From positions 1-12,793 of the forward strand of contig JAKQSG010000040.1 in assembly GCA_029563245.1 (NCBI GenBank): a stretch of DNA of 12,793 nucleotides, written 5' to 3'. The stretch is from Candidatus Omnitrophota bacterium. Lineage in GTDB: Bacteria; Omnitrophota; Gorgyraeia; Gygaellales; Profunditerraquicolaceae. Position 1 is the first letter of the stretch; each line of letters starts with the position of its first letter. The position numbers and the translations under genes were made by a program. This document shows, in pieces, positions 6,179-12,793 of the stretch. The notes below the pieces were generated by a model. It did no database searches. It was not told the DNA's origin and saw nothing but the letters and a program-made list of their open reading frames with translations.

Positions 6179-7024
6179 ATGCTTGCGATAATAGTCTTAT
6201 CTATTCTAGGCGCAGTTATCTTAATTGCTTATAGTATCCTTCCTCATTTCCTCGATAAAATTAAAATCTGGCAGGACAAACAAGAGTTGGTTATGGCTAA
6301 GGAGATGGACAATATGTTTTATGACCAAAATCCTAAAAGCCTCAACCGGCTCTATTTTATTTTACCTTTAGTTTTAGGTATCGTAAGCTATTTTATATTC
6401 CAGAATATTATATTCCCAATAATAGGAGTATCTGTAGGCTTGGCTATACCGAACTTTATAATACGTATGCGGATTGCCAAGCGTAAAGCTAAATTTGCAG
6501 ATCAGTTATTAGATGCCATTAACCTTCTCTCAAGCTCATTAAAGGGGGGTTTAAGCCTTTTGCAGGCGCTTGAGGTCGTAATTGAAGAAATGCCACCACC
6601 TATCAGCCAGGAGTTTGGTTTGGTGGTCAGGGAAAATAAAATGGGCGTTACTTTTGAGGAGAGCTTAGAGCATATTAAAAAGAGGATGAATATTGAAGAA
6701 TTAGGTTTAATAGTCAACTCTATATTAGTAGCCAGGGAAACCGGAGGGGATTTAACTAAGGTTTTTAGCCGGTTAACCGTTACAATAAGGGATAACCGTA
6801 AACTAAAGGAGAATATTAAAACGCTTACTCTGCAAGGCAGGATGCAAGGGGCTATTATGTCTTTCTTGCCGATAGTCTTTGTTATGTGGGTTATTTCAGT
6901 CAATAAGAATCATTTTGATATTATGATGCAGCATGATTTGGGAAGGATGCTTTTAATTATAGCTGTAGTTTTACAGATAGTGGGAATGCTCCTGATCCGT
7001 AAATTCAGCGCTATTAAGATGTAG
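6179..7024 (+). CDS. tadB: TadB-like pilus assembly platform protein
   Basis: A 281-residue inner-membrane protein of the type II secretion F (T2SSF) family. TadB pairs with TadC as the platform through which the ATPase TadA drives pilin assembly. Visible layout: N-terminal helix at 3-22, a cytoplasmic linker, a hydrophobic pair at about 58-94, the T2SSF domain at about 104-215 with the typical DQLLDAINLLSSSLKGG, LLQALEVV and ARETGGDL elements, then helices at about 222-240 and 256-274. The length and topology match TadB. The gene is preceded by its own promoter rather than a ribosome binding site, and tadC follows after 3 nt. No tadA, tadZ or secretin gene is in the window, so those parts must be encoded elsewhere. 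Confidence 0.88.
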   Translation: MLAIIVLSILGAVILIAYSILPHFLDKIKIWQDKQELVMAKEMDNMFYDQNPKSLNRLYFILPLVLGIVSYFIFQNIIFPIIGVSVGLAIPNFIIRMRIAKRKAKFADQLLDAINLLSSSLKGGLSLLQALEVVIEEMPPPISQEFGLVVRENKMGVTFEESLEHIKKRMNIEELGLIVNSILVARETGGDLTKVFSRLTVTIRDNRKLKENIKTLTLQGRMQGAIMSFLPIVFVMWVISVNKNHFDIMMQHDLGRMLLIIAVVLQIVGMLLIRKFSAIKM

Positions 7025-7027
7025 ACT

Positions 7028-7903
7028 ATGGAAATAATAATTTTTGTGATTATAATTACTTCAATCTTGCTGGTTGGTTTAAGCTTGATTATCTCTGACA
7101 AGCAAACCATTAAGATGGATAAGCAATATGGTGACTTATCGGGTGCCCATAGCTCTAAGTTATTACATCCCAATAAGTTAGCTGCAATATTCCCTTTTAC
7201 CAGAAGTTTCCTGGAGAAGAGCGGCCTTGGTATTAAGTTGAAAATGAAGATTGATGCTGCTCATCTTAGAATAGGGGCACAGGCCTTCTTTAATTTCAAA
7301 CTCTTGATCATGTTGGTTGGGTCTATCGTTGTTGTAGTGCTAATGCAGAAGTTTGATCCGATAATCTTTATAGTGGTCTTGGGCTTAGGGTATTTTATCC
7401 CTGATCTATACTTAAAGAGCAAGATTACTAAGCGCAAGAAGGAGATTGTCAGGGTTTTGCCTGAGACTATAGACCTTTTGGGGCTTTGTATTGAGGCAGG
7501 GCTCGATTTTACCAATGCTGTTAAATGGGTTGTTGAGAAGACCCCTTCGACCCCTTTAATGGAGGAATTGGTTTTTGTGTTAGAAGAGATTAGGTGGGGT
7601 AAGCCCAGGATCCAGGCTCTAAAAGATATGTCTCGTAGGCTGGATATATCTGAAATCAGTTCTTTTGTCCAAACTATCATTCAGGCGGAAAGAATGGGTA
7701 CTCCTGTTGCCGAGGCATTCACTATACTATCAGAAGATGCCCGAGCACAGAGGTTTCACCGCGGGGAGAGAATTGCCCTGCAGGCGCCTATCAAAATCCT
7801 CCTTCCTCTTATCTTCTTTATAATGCCGGTTATTGGCATAGTGATTGGCGGACCTATTCTGTTACAATTTATGACCGGCGGCCTCCTCTCCGGCATGAAA
7901 TAG
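7028..7903 (+). CDS. tadC: TadC-like pilus assembly platform protein
   Basis: A 291-residue T2SSF-family membrane protein, the second platform subunit next to TadB. Helix at 3-21; soluble linker; paired helices at about 90-126; the T2SSF domain at about 144-250 with LPETIDLLGLCIEAGLDF, ERMGTPVAEA and RAQRFHRGERIALQAPIK, which are characteristic of TadC; C-terminal helix at about 256-282. It starts 3 nt after the tadB stop with no clear ribosome binding site, so coupling is likely. The TAG stop forms the first bases of a 16-bp repeat that recurs twice downstream, so the repeat abuts the gene exactly. The next hairpin at 7977-8025 ends the unit. Confidence 0.88.
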   Translation: MEIIIFVIIITSILLVGLSLIISDKQTIKMDKQYGDLSGAHSSKLLHPNKLAAIFPFTRSFLEKSGLGIKLKMKIDAAHLRIGAQAFFNFKLLIMLVGSIVVVVLMQKFDPIIFIVVLGLGYFIPDLYLKSKITKRKKEIVRVLPETIDLLGLCIEAGLDFTNAVKWVVEKTPSTPLMEELVFVLEEIRWGKPRIQALKDMSRRLDISEISSFVQTIIQAERMGTPVAEAFTILSEDARAQRFHRGERIALQAPIKILLPLIFFIMPVIGIVIGGPILLQFMTGGLLSGMK

Positions 7904-7916
7904 GGGACGGTTCTCC
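7901..7916 (+). repeat. 16-bp repeat copy 1 (TAGGGGACGGTTCTCC)
   Basis: Exact inverted match to copy 2 (8226-8241) and one mismatch to copy 3 (8825-8840). The first three bases are the tadC stop codon. The GGGGAC/GTCCCC core resembles the short repeats that accompany IS200/RAYT-type transposases, but no such transposase is visible here. Confidence 0.8.
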
Positions 7917-8225
7917 TCCTCCATACTCATTATATACCAATAGTTTAGAACAGGATTAAAGTATTTTAGTTAGGTTAACCTCCCTTTTGCGTCTATCAAG
8001 GCAGCAGAAAGGAGGTTTTATTATACCCAGGACTTATAGAATAATTCCGGATTATGGAGCGTTGCATGTAATATGCAGGGGGAAAGCAAAAGTAAGGTTA
8101 CGAGTTTATTAATGATAATCCTCTATTTTCATCGCTGAACGAAGGTCTTATTAAGAGGTGTGAAATTTATAAAATATAATACTTGCAAAGATGAAGCTGT
8201 AGGTTTAGCCAAAGTTTATTTTGAT
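7917..8225. other. Non-coding interval between repeat copies 1 and 2
   Basis: About 310 bases with no credible gene. It contains the tadC terminator (7977-8025) near its left side; the rest (about 8030-8225) is AT-rich and I see no further structure. With the inverted repeats at both ends it forms a 341-bp unit (7901-8241), possibly a non-autonomous element, but no target duplication is visible at the flanks. Confidence 0.5.
7977..8025 (+). terminator. Intrinsic terminator after tadBC
   Basis: AACCTCCCTTTTGC (7977-7990) can pair with GCAGAAAGGAGGTT (8004-8017), 13 of 14 positions including one G-U and a single C-A mismatch, with a 13-nt loop. The stem runs into TTTTATTAT. It would end the tadBC transcript. 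Confidence 0.75.
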
Positions 8226-8241
8226 GGAGAACCGTCCCCTA
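8226..8241 (-). repeat. 16-bp repeat copy 2
   Basis: Exact reverse complement of copy 1. Read on the minus strand it begins with the TAG that stops the ORF6N gene, the same junction as at the end of tadC. With copy 3 it forms direct repeats around that gene. Confidence 0.8.
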
Positions 8242-8715
8242 TGCGTGGAAGCCGATTGGCGGTTCTTGTTTGGCCGGTGGCCGCTCCAGCAACTCTTTAA
8301 TTGTCTTAAATACTATAGCAAATTGCTTATCGTATTTGCTTTCCATATCTTCGATCTTTCTTTTTAGTCCTGAATAGGTTAATCCAATTCTTCTTAAACT
8401 TACAAATGCGCGCATAATTTGGATATTTACAAGGATTGCCCGTTCACTATTTAAAACGCTTGAAAGCATGGCTATGCCTTCTTGGGTAAAAACAAAGGGA
8501 AGATATCTTCTGCCTCCGCGATTTGAGGTCGCAATTTGCGACCTCAAAAGTTTTGTTTCCTTCGGAAATCTTTTAAGGTTCCTTTTCACCTGTTCATTCA
8601 GCCTTTTTGTAGTTACCTCGTAAAGTTGGGCTAAGTCTTTATCAAGCATTACCTTTCGACCTCTTATTAGAAAGATCTTTGTTGTAATAATCTCTACAGG
8701 GATTAAGTTAGGCAT
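8239..8715 (-). CDS. ORF6N-domain protein (phage antirepressor-like DNA-binding)
   Basis: A 158-residue protein on the minus strand. The ATG at 8715 is preferred over that at 8721 because AAAGGA sits at a normal 6-nt distance only from the former. Residues 5-108 match the ORF6N domain: PVEIITTKIFLIRGRKVMLD, LAQLYEVTTKRLNEQVKRN, RFPKE, LRSQIATSN, YLPFVFTQEGIAMLSSVL and VNIQIMRAFV. ORF6N and KilA-N proteins are found in phages and mobile regions and are thought to bind DNA. The short stretch usually found between FPKE and the LRSQ segment (an FMFQLT-like run) appears to be missing, a small internal deletion. The C-terminus (113-158) looks like a short coiled coil. It is the only minus-strand gene here and lies between direct repeats, suggesting acquisition. 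Confidence 0.85.
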   Translation of the reverse strand: MPNLIPVEIITTKIFLIRGRKVMLDKDLAQLYEVTTKRLNEQVKRNLKRFPKETKLLRSQIATSNRGGRRYLPFVFTQEGIAMLSSVLNSERAILVNIQIMRAFVSLRRIGLTYSGLKRKIEDMESKYDKQFAIVFKTIKELLERPPAKQEPPIGFHA

Positions 8716-8824
8716 ATTCATTCCTTTCTATTATAATAGACGCAATGAGTGTTAGAATCTAACCAAATTTTTATTAGTATTTTGATGTTGTTGTAAGCCT
8801 ATGATGATCAAAGAGGCGGAATCA

Positions 8825-8840
8825 GGAGAACTGTCCCCTA
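8825..8840 (-). repeat. 16-bp repeat copy 3
   Basis: TAGGGGACAGTTCTCC on the minus strand, one base different from copies 1 and 2. It lies 599 bp from copy 2 in the same orientation, bracketing the ORF6N gene. No gene visibly ends at this copy. Confidence 0.75.
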
Positions 8841-8846
8841 TTATAT

Positions 8847-8896
8847 ATTGTCCACTCTGGACATTGCTATAGATGTTAATGTCCAATGTGGGCATT
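8847..8896. promoter_or_regulatory. Pair of operator-like dyads
   Basis: ATTGTCCACTCTGGACATT (8847-8865) contains a perfect TGTCCA/TGGACA inverted repeat. A related 19-bp copy, AATGTCCAATGTGGGCATT (8878-8896), agrees at 14 positions. Their centres are 31 bp apart, about three helical turns, as expected for two dimers binding the same face of DNA. The regulator and the controlled gene are unknown. Confidence 0.45.
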
Positions 8897-9118
8897 ATCA
8901 ATAATCTACTTTATAATTGTTATTAGGTAACGGGTGCTCTAGTATAAAAGAGATCGAGATGGGGTTAGTTTATAAAAATATTACGTATTGGCAAGATCTG
9001 AAGGCTATGATTGCTTGATTTTGTGTTTCCAAACAGGCTGGTTTTGCTTAAAAAAATGAGGGTAAAAAAGGTACTTTTTTTGGAAAGAAAGCGTTACCAA
9101 AAATAGCTGGTTTTTCAC

Positions 9119-9146
9119 TTGACAGCGTCGATCTCTATGTTATACT
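9119..9146 (+). promoter_or_regulatory. Promoter of the riboswitch-controlled gene
   Basis: A perfect TTGACA (9119-9124) and TATACT (9141-9146) with a 16-bp spacer. Transcription would start near 9152-9154, a few bases before the aptamer. Confidence 0.75.
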
Positions 9147-9157
9147 TGGGTAGTAAT

Positions 9158-9266
9158 GGAAGCAAGCAACGAAAGGGCAAACCAAGAGTAATCTTGGGGC
9201 GCAAAGCCGCGGGTCCTAAATTAAGATAAAGTTTAGCAGTAAGGACTGCCGGGCTGCCGAATTTCC
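9158..9266 (+). ncRNA. Cyclic-di-GMP-I (GEMM-I) riboswitch aptamer
   Basis: The core AGGGCAAACC (9174-9183) followed by a P2 hairpin CCAAGA-GTAA-TCTTGG (9182-9197) with a GNRA tetraloop, and GGGCGCAAAGCC (9197-9208), is the signature of GEMM-I. A second arm is formed by GTCCT (9213-9217) with AGGAC (9242-9246) and an upper CTAAA/TTTAG pairing, with TGCCGGGCTGCC closing on its 3' side. GGAA (9158-9161) can pair with TTCC (9263-9266) to close P1. It follows the promoter at once and precedes the giant peptidase-domain gene, so it senses cyclic-di-GMP to control that gene. Confidence 0.88.
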
Positions 9267-9298
9267 GACGAGGGTTTTGACAGCTCGGATTTTTATTT
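9249..9298 (+). terminator. Riboswitch expression platform: intrinsic terminator
   Basis: CCGGGCTG (9249-9256) pairs with CAGCTCGG (9281-9288), 8 bp including one G-U, directly followed by ATTTTTATTT. The 5' half of this stem lies inside the 3' part of the aptamer, so aptamer and terminator should exclude each other. That predicts that ligand binding prevents termination and turns the gene on. Confidence 0.6.
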
Positions 9299-9390
9299 AG
9301 AGGCTTAGTAAAAAGTTTTAAAAACACTTTAAGAAATATGAAAAAGACTCAAGCACAAACTAAAAAAGTGATGGGGGTAAGGGGGGAGTT

Positions 9391-12300
9391 ATGCCTTGCC
9401 TTTTCATATATAGTAATGAAAATAAAATGTTAAAAATACTTAAGCCGCGGACAGATAACGGGAATGAACTAAAAGTAAAGTCCAAGCCGGAATTTAAATC
9501 CAGCTTTAAGACTTGGATCCGCGTGGTTGCTTTTATAGTTGTAGCCATATTCCTACCTGAACAGGTTGCCCATGCGGTTGAATTTGATTGGCGCGTACTA
9601 TGGAATAAGCCTGCAATAGGAGCTTCAAATGCCTTTACTCCGGGTTATGTGAAAGATATCCATAGCGTAAATATCCCTTTAACTGTTAAGAATATCCTTT
9701 TGGACATTTCTAAGCAACCCGTTTCCTCGATAAAGGTCTCTGACAAGCTAACTATTAATTTAGGCAAGCCTCTAGTAATGTCCAAACAGAAGATTGAAGA
9801 GCTCTATGAGTGGTTAAAGGGTAAGCCTTGCGGCTCAAAGGCTCTGTATGATTATTTATCTTATAGACAGGGACTGTCCCCGAGCAAAGCGAGCGGGATT
9901 GTTCCTTCTTCTTTAGTTCCTTCTGAAGAAGACATCGCGGTTATGGCCTTAACCATAGATATATTAAATGATGTAATTAAGGCGGAAGGTAATCCTGAGG
10001 TTATCCTTAACTCCATGTATGCCCTTTCAAAGGTCAGCGAGTTCTTTGGCCAGAAACTTTACCCGGTTAAACTCCAAGAAGGGGATACTCTTGGGAGCTT
10101 AAACGATGCTATGCCAGGGGTGTCCCCTTCATTAGATGAGTTGGCTCCTTTTATCGCTCATATAAACGGTAACCACTATGTTTTGGTTACTCGCGTATCT
10201 GATGACAAGATTTATTTTAGCGATAATCATAAAGAGGAGTTTTTGCCAAAGGATAAATTTTTAGAGATATTTACTGGGTATGCTCTGGTAGGCAGCACTG
10301 TTGCTGGTATTCAGATTCTAGAAGAAAACGAAAGCAAACAAGTTTTGGGAGCCGCTTCTGACTATTCTTCTAATTGGAATCCGGCTGCTTCGCCCAGTCA
10401 GATGCAAGATTATTCAAGGAGCGTTATGACAAGTCTGCGTAATGATATTTCTTCGCAGCGTAGCGCAGCCGAGAGACAGTTTCTAAAGGACGTTGGTATA
10501 TCAATAGGAACATCTATCATTCTTAACGGCATAACTTCATACGCTAAGCCTTGGTTTAGTACTGCTGTGGGGTCTTCTGTATGGGGCTTGGGTCCAACCG
10601 CAAGGTGGGCAATAACAGGGGCTGCCTCCGGTATAGTGCTACATGGTGTAAGCACAGGGGAATGGTTTAAGGGTAATTGGTATGTTTATGCAGGAGCAGG
10701 TGCAGCTCTAGGTGCGGCTACTCCTTATGCTGTACGATATTTATCCACTACCTGGAACACTTCTGGTTCTTGGCTTAGCCCTGTTAGAAATTCAGTAAAT
10801 TATGTTTCAAACGGATTAGGCAGAGTTTTCGGTACAGGTGCAGCTAACTCATTGAGTCAATCGCCCAGCCTTTTTAACAGTATAGGTGGTATCGGCCAGG
10901 GCATGGGTAATGCAATGGTAGCTACTCTTACTTCTAATTTATTCTCTCTCACGGGGATGAAACAGCAGCAGGCAGTATTATTAAGCTCTTTTACCACTGG
11001 AGCTATTCTTGGGGGAATGGGTGGGCTTAAGAATTTGACTCAAGGATTAACTTGGTATCAGGCTGGCATTAGCGGGGGGTTAACCAGCCTAACAAGTACT
11101 TATGTAACAAGTTTAGCTATTGATGAATTAGGGGTTGAAAGCCCAATGCTGGCCTCTTTTATCGGAAACCTAGCAGGTATGGCAACTAATACTTTGGTTA
11201 ATAGTGCTTTTTACAACATTAATGGCCAATATATAGATATAACTAAAGGGAGCATTGGAAGTAGGGCTAACTTATTAGCTTCAGGTTCTGCATTGAATAA
11301 TATTAAGGCGGCTGGAATAAGTAGTTATGGGGGGTATCTTTGGCTTTCCCCAAAGAACCTTAATAGTTTAACTGCAAGCCTTGTCGGTAATTTAGCCGGA
11401 GAAGTGGTGATCAGGAACCCCGGAATAGTAGGATTGACAGACGAAGACTTAAGGACAATGCCTTATGTAAGCGCTATTAGCGCAGGGGTGTCAGGTGGTT
11501 TGAATGCAGGCTTTAGCCGTACTGGTTTTATTCATAGTATTAGCAATGGCCTTCTTGCAGTGGGCTTAACTATAGCGGAAGCAAAAATCGAAACCGAGAT
11601 ACTTAAGAAGCATCCTAATTTGTCTCCGGTAATGGCAGCATATCTTGCAGATGCCGGCACCGCTGCGTTGGCTGGTTTGACAACCGGCGCAGGTATTTTT
11701 ACCAGCATGTCTAACAGGTTGGCTGAGGATTCATTTAATGTTGCAAGCTTTGGGTATTTAGGAAGAAAGCCTGGAGTCTTTGGAGATATTTCCTATATGC
11801 AGACTTTGACAAGCGCTTTTGGCCCGACAACCCCGGAATTATTAAGGCAGCAGATGGCACAAAATCAAAGAGTTGGCACTCCTTCTGCAGATGGCTCAAC
11901 TGTAAGCCTTACTTTAAGAGATGGGGCAGTTACCACTTTAACCAGGATTGGGGATACCTCAACCTACAGAGATATAGACGGAAATACCTGGTCATTAAAC
12001 AGAAATGGTACATATTCTTTGCAGTCAGAAGGTACCCAAGAAAGTAGCTTTGCCGCTGGATGGGCTTCCATTGCCCACGACATTTACCAAGCAGGCGCGG
12101 TAAGTAATATGGGTTTTATCGCAACGCCGGTGGTGGATTTGGTGGAGATGGGGATAATATCTTTAGGTAGTGCAGCATGGAGCATTGCGCGTCAGAGCTC
12201 GACAAGTTTATTAAGAGAAATCAGAGTCATAGATAGGCCCATGGTTCCTTCTGCAGTTCAAACACAAATTACAAACGCTCTTCAGGATGGTGTTTTTTCA

Positions 12301-12793
12301 GATGCCGAAAGGCAGGCATTGGAGGCAAACAATATTACAATCTCTGGCACCGGCTTTGATATTAAGTTGTATTGGAAAGGTGATAATGCACTTGATCTTA
12401 TGGGTGCTACCGTTAATGCTTCCGATCCTTCAAATATAACATTCGGAGAAGTTTCTAACTTTGATAGGGTTGGTTTAATAGGAAGTTGGCTTGGCCGCGG
12501 TGAAAGAGGGCAGGTTATTTTGGATGGGACCCTTAGAAATAATGTCGGATTAACAGACCAGCAAACAAGAGATCTTGAAGCTTTCTCTGGTTTAGGCAGT
12601 TCTGTAAACAATTATAATTTTAGTTGGGGTGTTCTTGGCGGAAGGACAGGCCAGGCATATGGAGATGTTAATATTGGTTCTTCGGCTCGTCCAACAAGTG
12701 CTTATATTAATTTCTTAAGCTCTGGTAACAATGCCGCCGAACTTTCTAATATTACTACCGGTGAAGGTTCTAGAGGCATGACCATTAATGCAA
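9391..12793 (+). CDS. Giant exported protein with C39-like peptidase domain (3' end outside window)
   Basis: At least 1,134 codons, open to the right edge. The ATG at 9391 follows AAGGGGGGAG; an in-frame ATG at 9427 is an alternative. A long basic N-terminus leads to a hydrophobic core (residues about 44-55) and a signal-peptidase-like AHA|V site at 61-63. Residues about 130-300 resemble the C39-like cysteine peptidase fold: KPCGSKALYDYL (Cys147), NGNHYVLVTRV (His262) and IYFSDN (Asp278) as a possible triad, ending in a TGYALVG segment. C39 enzymes cut after double-glycine leaders, but here the domain is exported and lacks the ABC transporter part. Beyond it lie long Gly-, Ala- and Ser-rich weakly hydrophobic stretches (about 370-830), then Asn/Thr-rich, strand-prone sequence. 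The gene stands behind a cyclic-di-GMP riboswitch. Substrate unknown. Confidence 0.82.
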   Translation, partial: MPCLFIYSNENKMLKILKPRTDNGNELKVKSKPEFKSSFKTWIRVVAFIVVAIFLPEQVAHAVEFDWRVLWNKPAIGASNAFTPGYVKDIHSVNIPLTVKNILLDISKQPVSSIKVSDKLTINLGKPLVMSKQKIEELYEWLKGKPCGSKALYDYLSYRQGLSPSKASGIVPSSLVPSEEDIAVMALTIDILNDVIKAEGNPEVILNSMYALSKVSEFFGQKLYPVKLQEGDTLGSLNDAMPGVSPSLDELAPFIAHINGNHYVLVTRVSDDKIYFSDNHKEEFLPKDKFLEIFTGYALVGSTVAGIQILEENESKQVLGAASDYSSNWNPAASPSQMQDYSRSVMTSLRNDISSQRSAAERQFLKDVGISIGTSIILNGITSYAKPWFSTAVGSSVWGLGPTARWAITGAASGIVLHGVSTGEWFKGNWYVYAGAGAALGAATPYAVRYLSTTWNTSGSWLSPVRNSVNYVSNGLGRVFGTGAANSLSQSPSLFNSIGGIGQGMGNAMVATLTSNLFSLTGMKQQQAVLLSSFTTGAILGGMGGLKNLTQGLTWYQAGISGGLTSLTSTYVTSLAIDELGVESPMLASFIGNLAGMATNTLVNSAFYNINGQYIDITKGSIGSRANLLASGSALNNIKAAGISSYGGYLWLSPKNLNSLTASLVGNLAGEVVIRNPGIVGLTDEDLRTMPYVSAISAGVSGGLNAGFSRTGFIHSISNGLLAVGLTIAEAKIETEILKKHPNLSPVMAAYLADAGTAALAGLTTGAGIFTSMSNRLAEDSFNVASFGYLGRKPGVFGDISYMQTLTSAFGPTTPELLRQQMAQNQRVGTPSADGSTVSLTLRDGAVTTLTRIGDTSTYRDIDGNTWSLNRNGTYSLQSEGTQESSFAAGWASIAHDIYQAGAVSNMGFIATPVVDLVEMGIISLGSAAWSIARQSSTSLLREIRVIDRPMVPSAVQTQITNALQDGVFSDAERQALEANNITISGTGFDIKLYWKGDNALDLMGATVNASDPSNITFGEVSNFDRVGLIGSWLGRGERGQVILDGTLRNNVGLTDQQTRDLEAFSGLGSSVNNYNFSWGVLGGRTGQAYGDVNIGSSARPTSAYINFLSSGNNAAELSNITTGEGSRGMTINA
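9870..9905 (+). repeat. In-frame REP-like palindrome inside the giant gene
   Basis: GGGACTGTCCCC (9870-9881) and the related GGGATTGTTCC (9895-9905) flank an imperfect CCCG...CGGG hairpin with a GCAAAGC core. It shares the GTCCCC core of the 16-bp repeats. It encodes QGLSPSKASGIVPSS, just after the Cys147 segment, and looks like an insertion of about 12 codons into the peptidase domain. A further AGGGGTGTCCCCT palindrome lies at 10116-10128. Confidence 0.4.

Larger units (their letters stand above)
8716..9118. other. Non-coding interval with repeat copy 3 and two dyads
   Basis: About 400 bases without a credible gene on either strand. On the minus strand a TATAAT-like box (about 8729-8736) next to the ORF6N ribosome binding site might be its -10, but no good -35 is visible. 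The stretch from 8900 to 9118 is AT-rich, and I see no further structure until the promoter at 9119. Confidence 0.5.

Noticed and set aside
6502..7680. Long minus-strand ORFs opposite tadB and tadC
   Set aside because: They mirror strongly conserved T2SSF coding regions and show no protein-like features of their own.
7901..8241. MITE with 16-bp terminal inverted repeats
   Set aside because: The inverted repeats are real, but there is no target-site duplication, the tadC terminator lies inside, and copy 3 suggests independent repeats rather than element ends.
9115..9327. Minus-strand ORF of 70 codons
   Set aside because: It lies exactly over the promoter and riboswitch, whose structure explains the sequence better.
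12282..12611. Minus-strand ORF of 109 codons within the giant gene
   Set aside because: The plus-strand frame stays open for over 1,100 codons here; the reverse ORF is a shadow.

Overview
The window looks like a bacterial chromosome segment of fairly low GC content. The gene content suggests a member of the Omnitrophota or a similar uncultured lineage: a run of tiny pilin-like genes with archaeal-class-III-style leaders (G or A before Q, Glu at +5), TadB/TadC-type membrane proteins, a very large exported protein carrying a C39-like peptidase domain behind a cyclic-di-GMP riboswitch, and a repeated TAGGGGACGGTTCTCC motif. The assignment is an inference from gene style; no rRNA or other phylogenetic marker is present.

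Layout. (1) 1-807: the C-terminal part of a gene that enters from the left, with some resemblance to a DDE transposase. (2) 839-6115: a tightly packed plus-strand operon behind a consensus-like promoter. It holds nine pilin-like genes in a row (914-3680), a TadG-like membrane protein (3691-5109), an exported protein of unknown function with two related halves (5128-5961), and a tenth pilin-like gene overlapping its end (5945-6115). Four of these genes are short ones (53-56 residues) easily missed in routine annotation. (3) 6144-7903: tadB-like and tadC-like genes with their own promoter, whose -10 box ends only 6 nt before the tadB ATG, so the mRNA is probably leaderless. A strong hairpin terminator lies at 7977-8025. 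(4) 7901-8840: an accessory patch with three copies of a 16-bp repeat and a minus-strand ORF6N-domain gene. (5) 8841-9118: non-coding, with two operator-like dyads. (6) 9119-9298: sigma70-type promoter, GEMM-I cyclic-di-GMP riboswitch and an overlapping terminator. (7) 9391 to the right edge: at least 1,134 codons of a giant exported protein with a C39-like peptidase domain.

How it fits together (inference). The pilin-like proteins would be cleaved by a prepilin peptidase at the G|Q junction and assembled by an inner-membrane platform of TadB and TadC, with the TadG-like protein and the exported two-domain protein as accessory parts. The motor ATPase, prepilin peptidase and secretin are not in the window. 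The giant protein is controlled separately through cyclic-di-GMP, a second messenger that commonly governs surface attachment; whether it acts with the pilus cannot be told from sequence.
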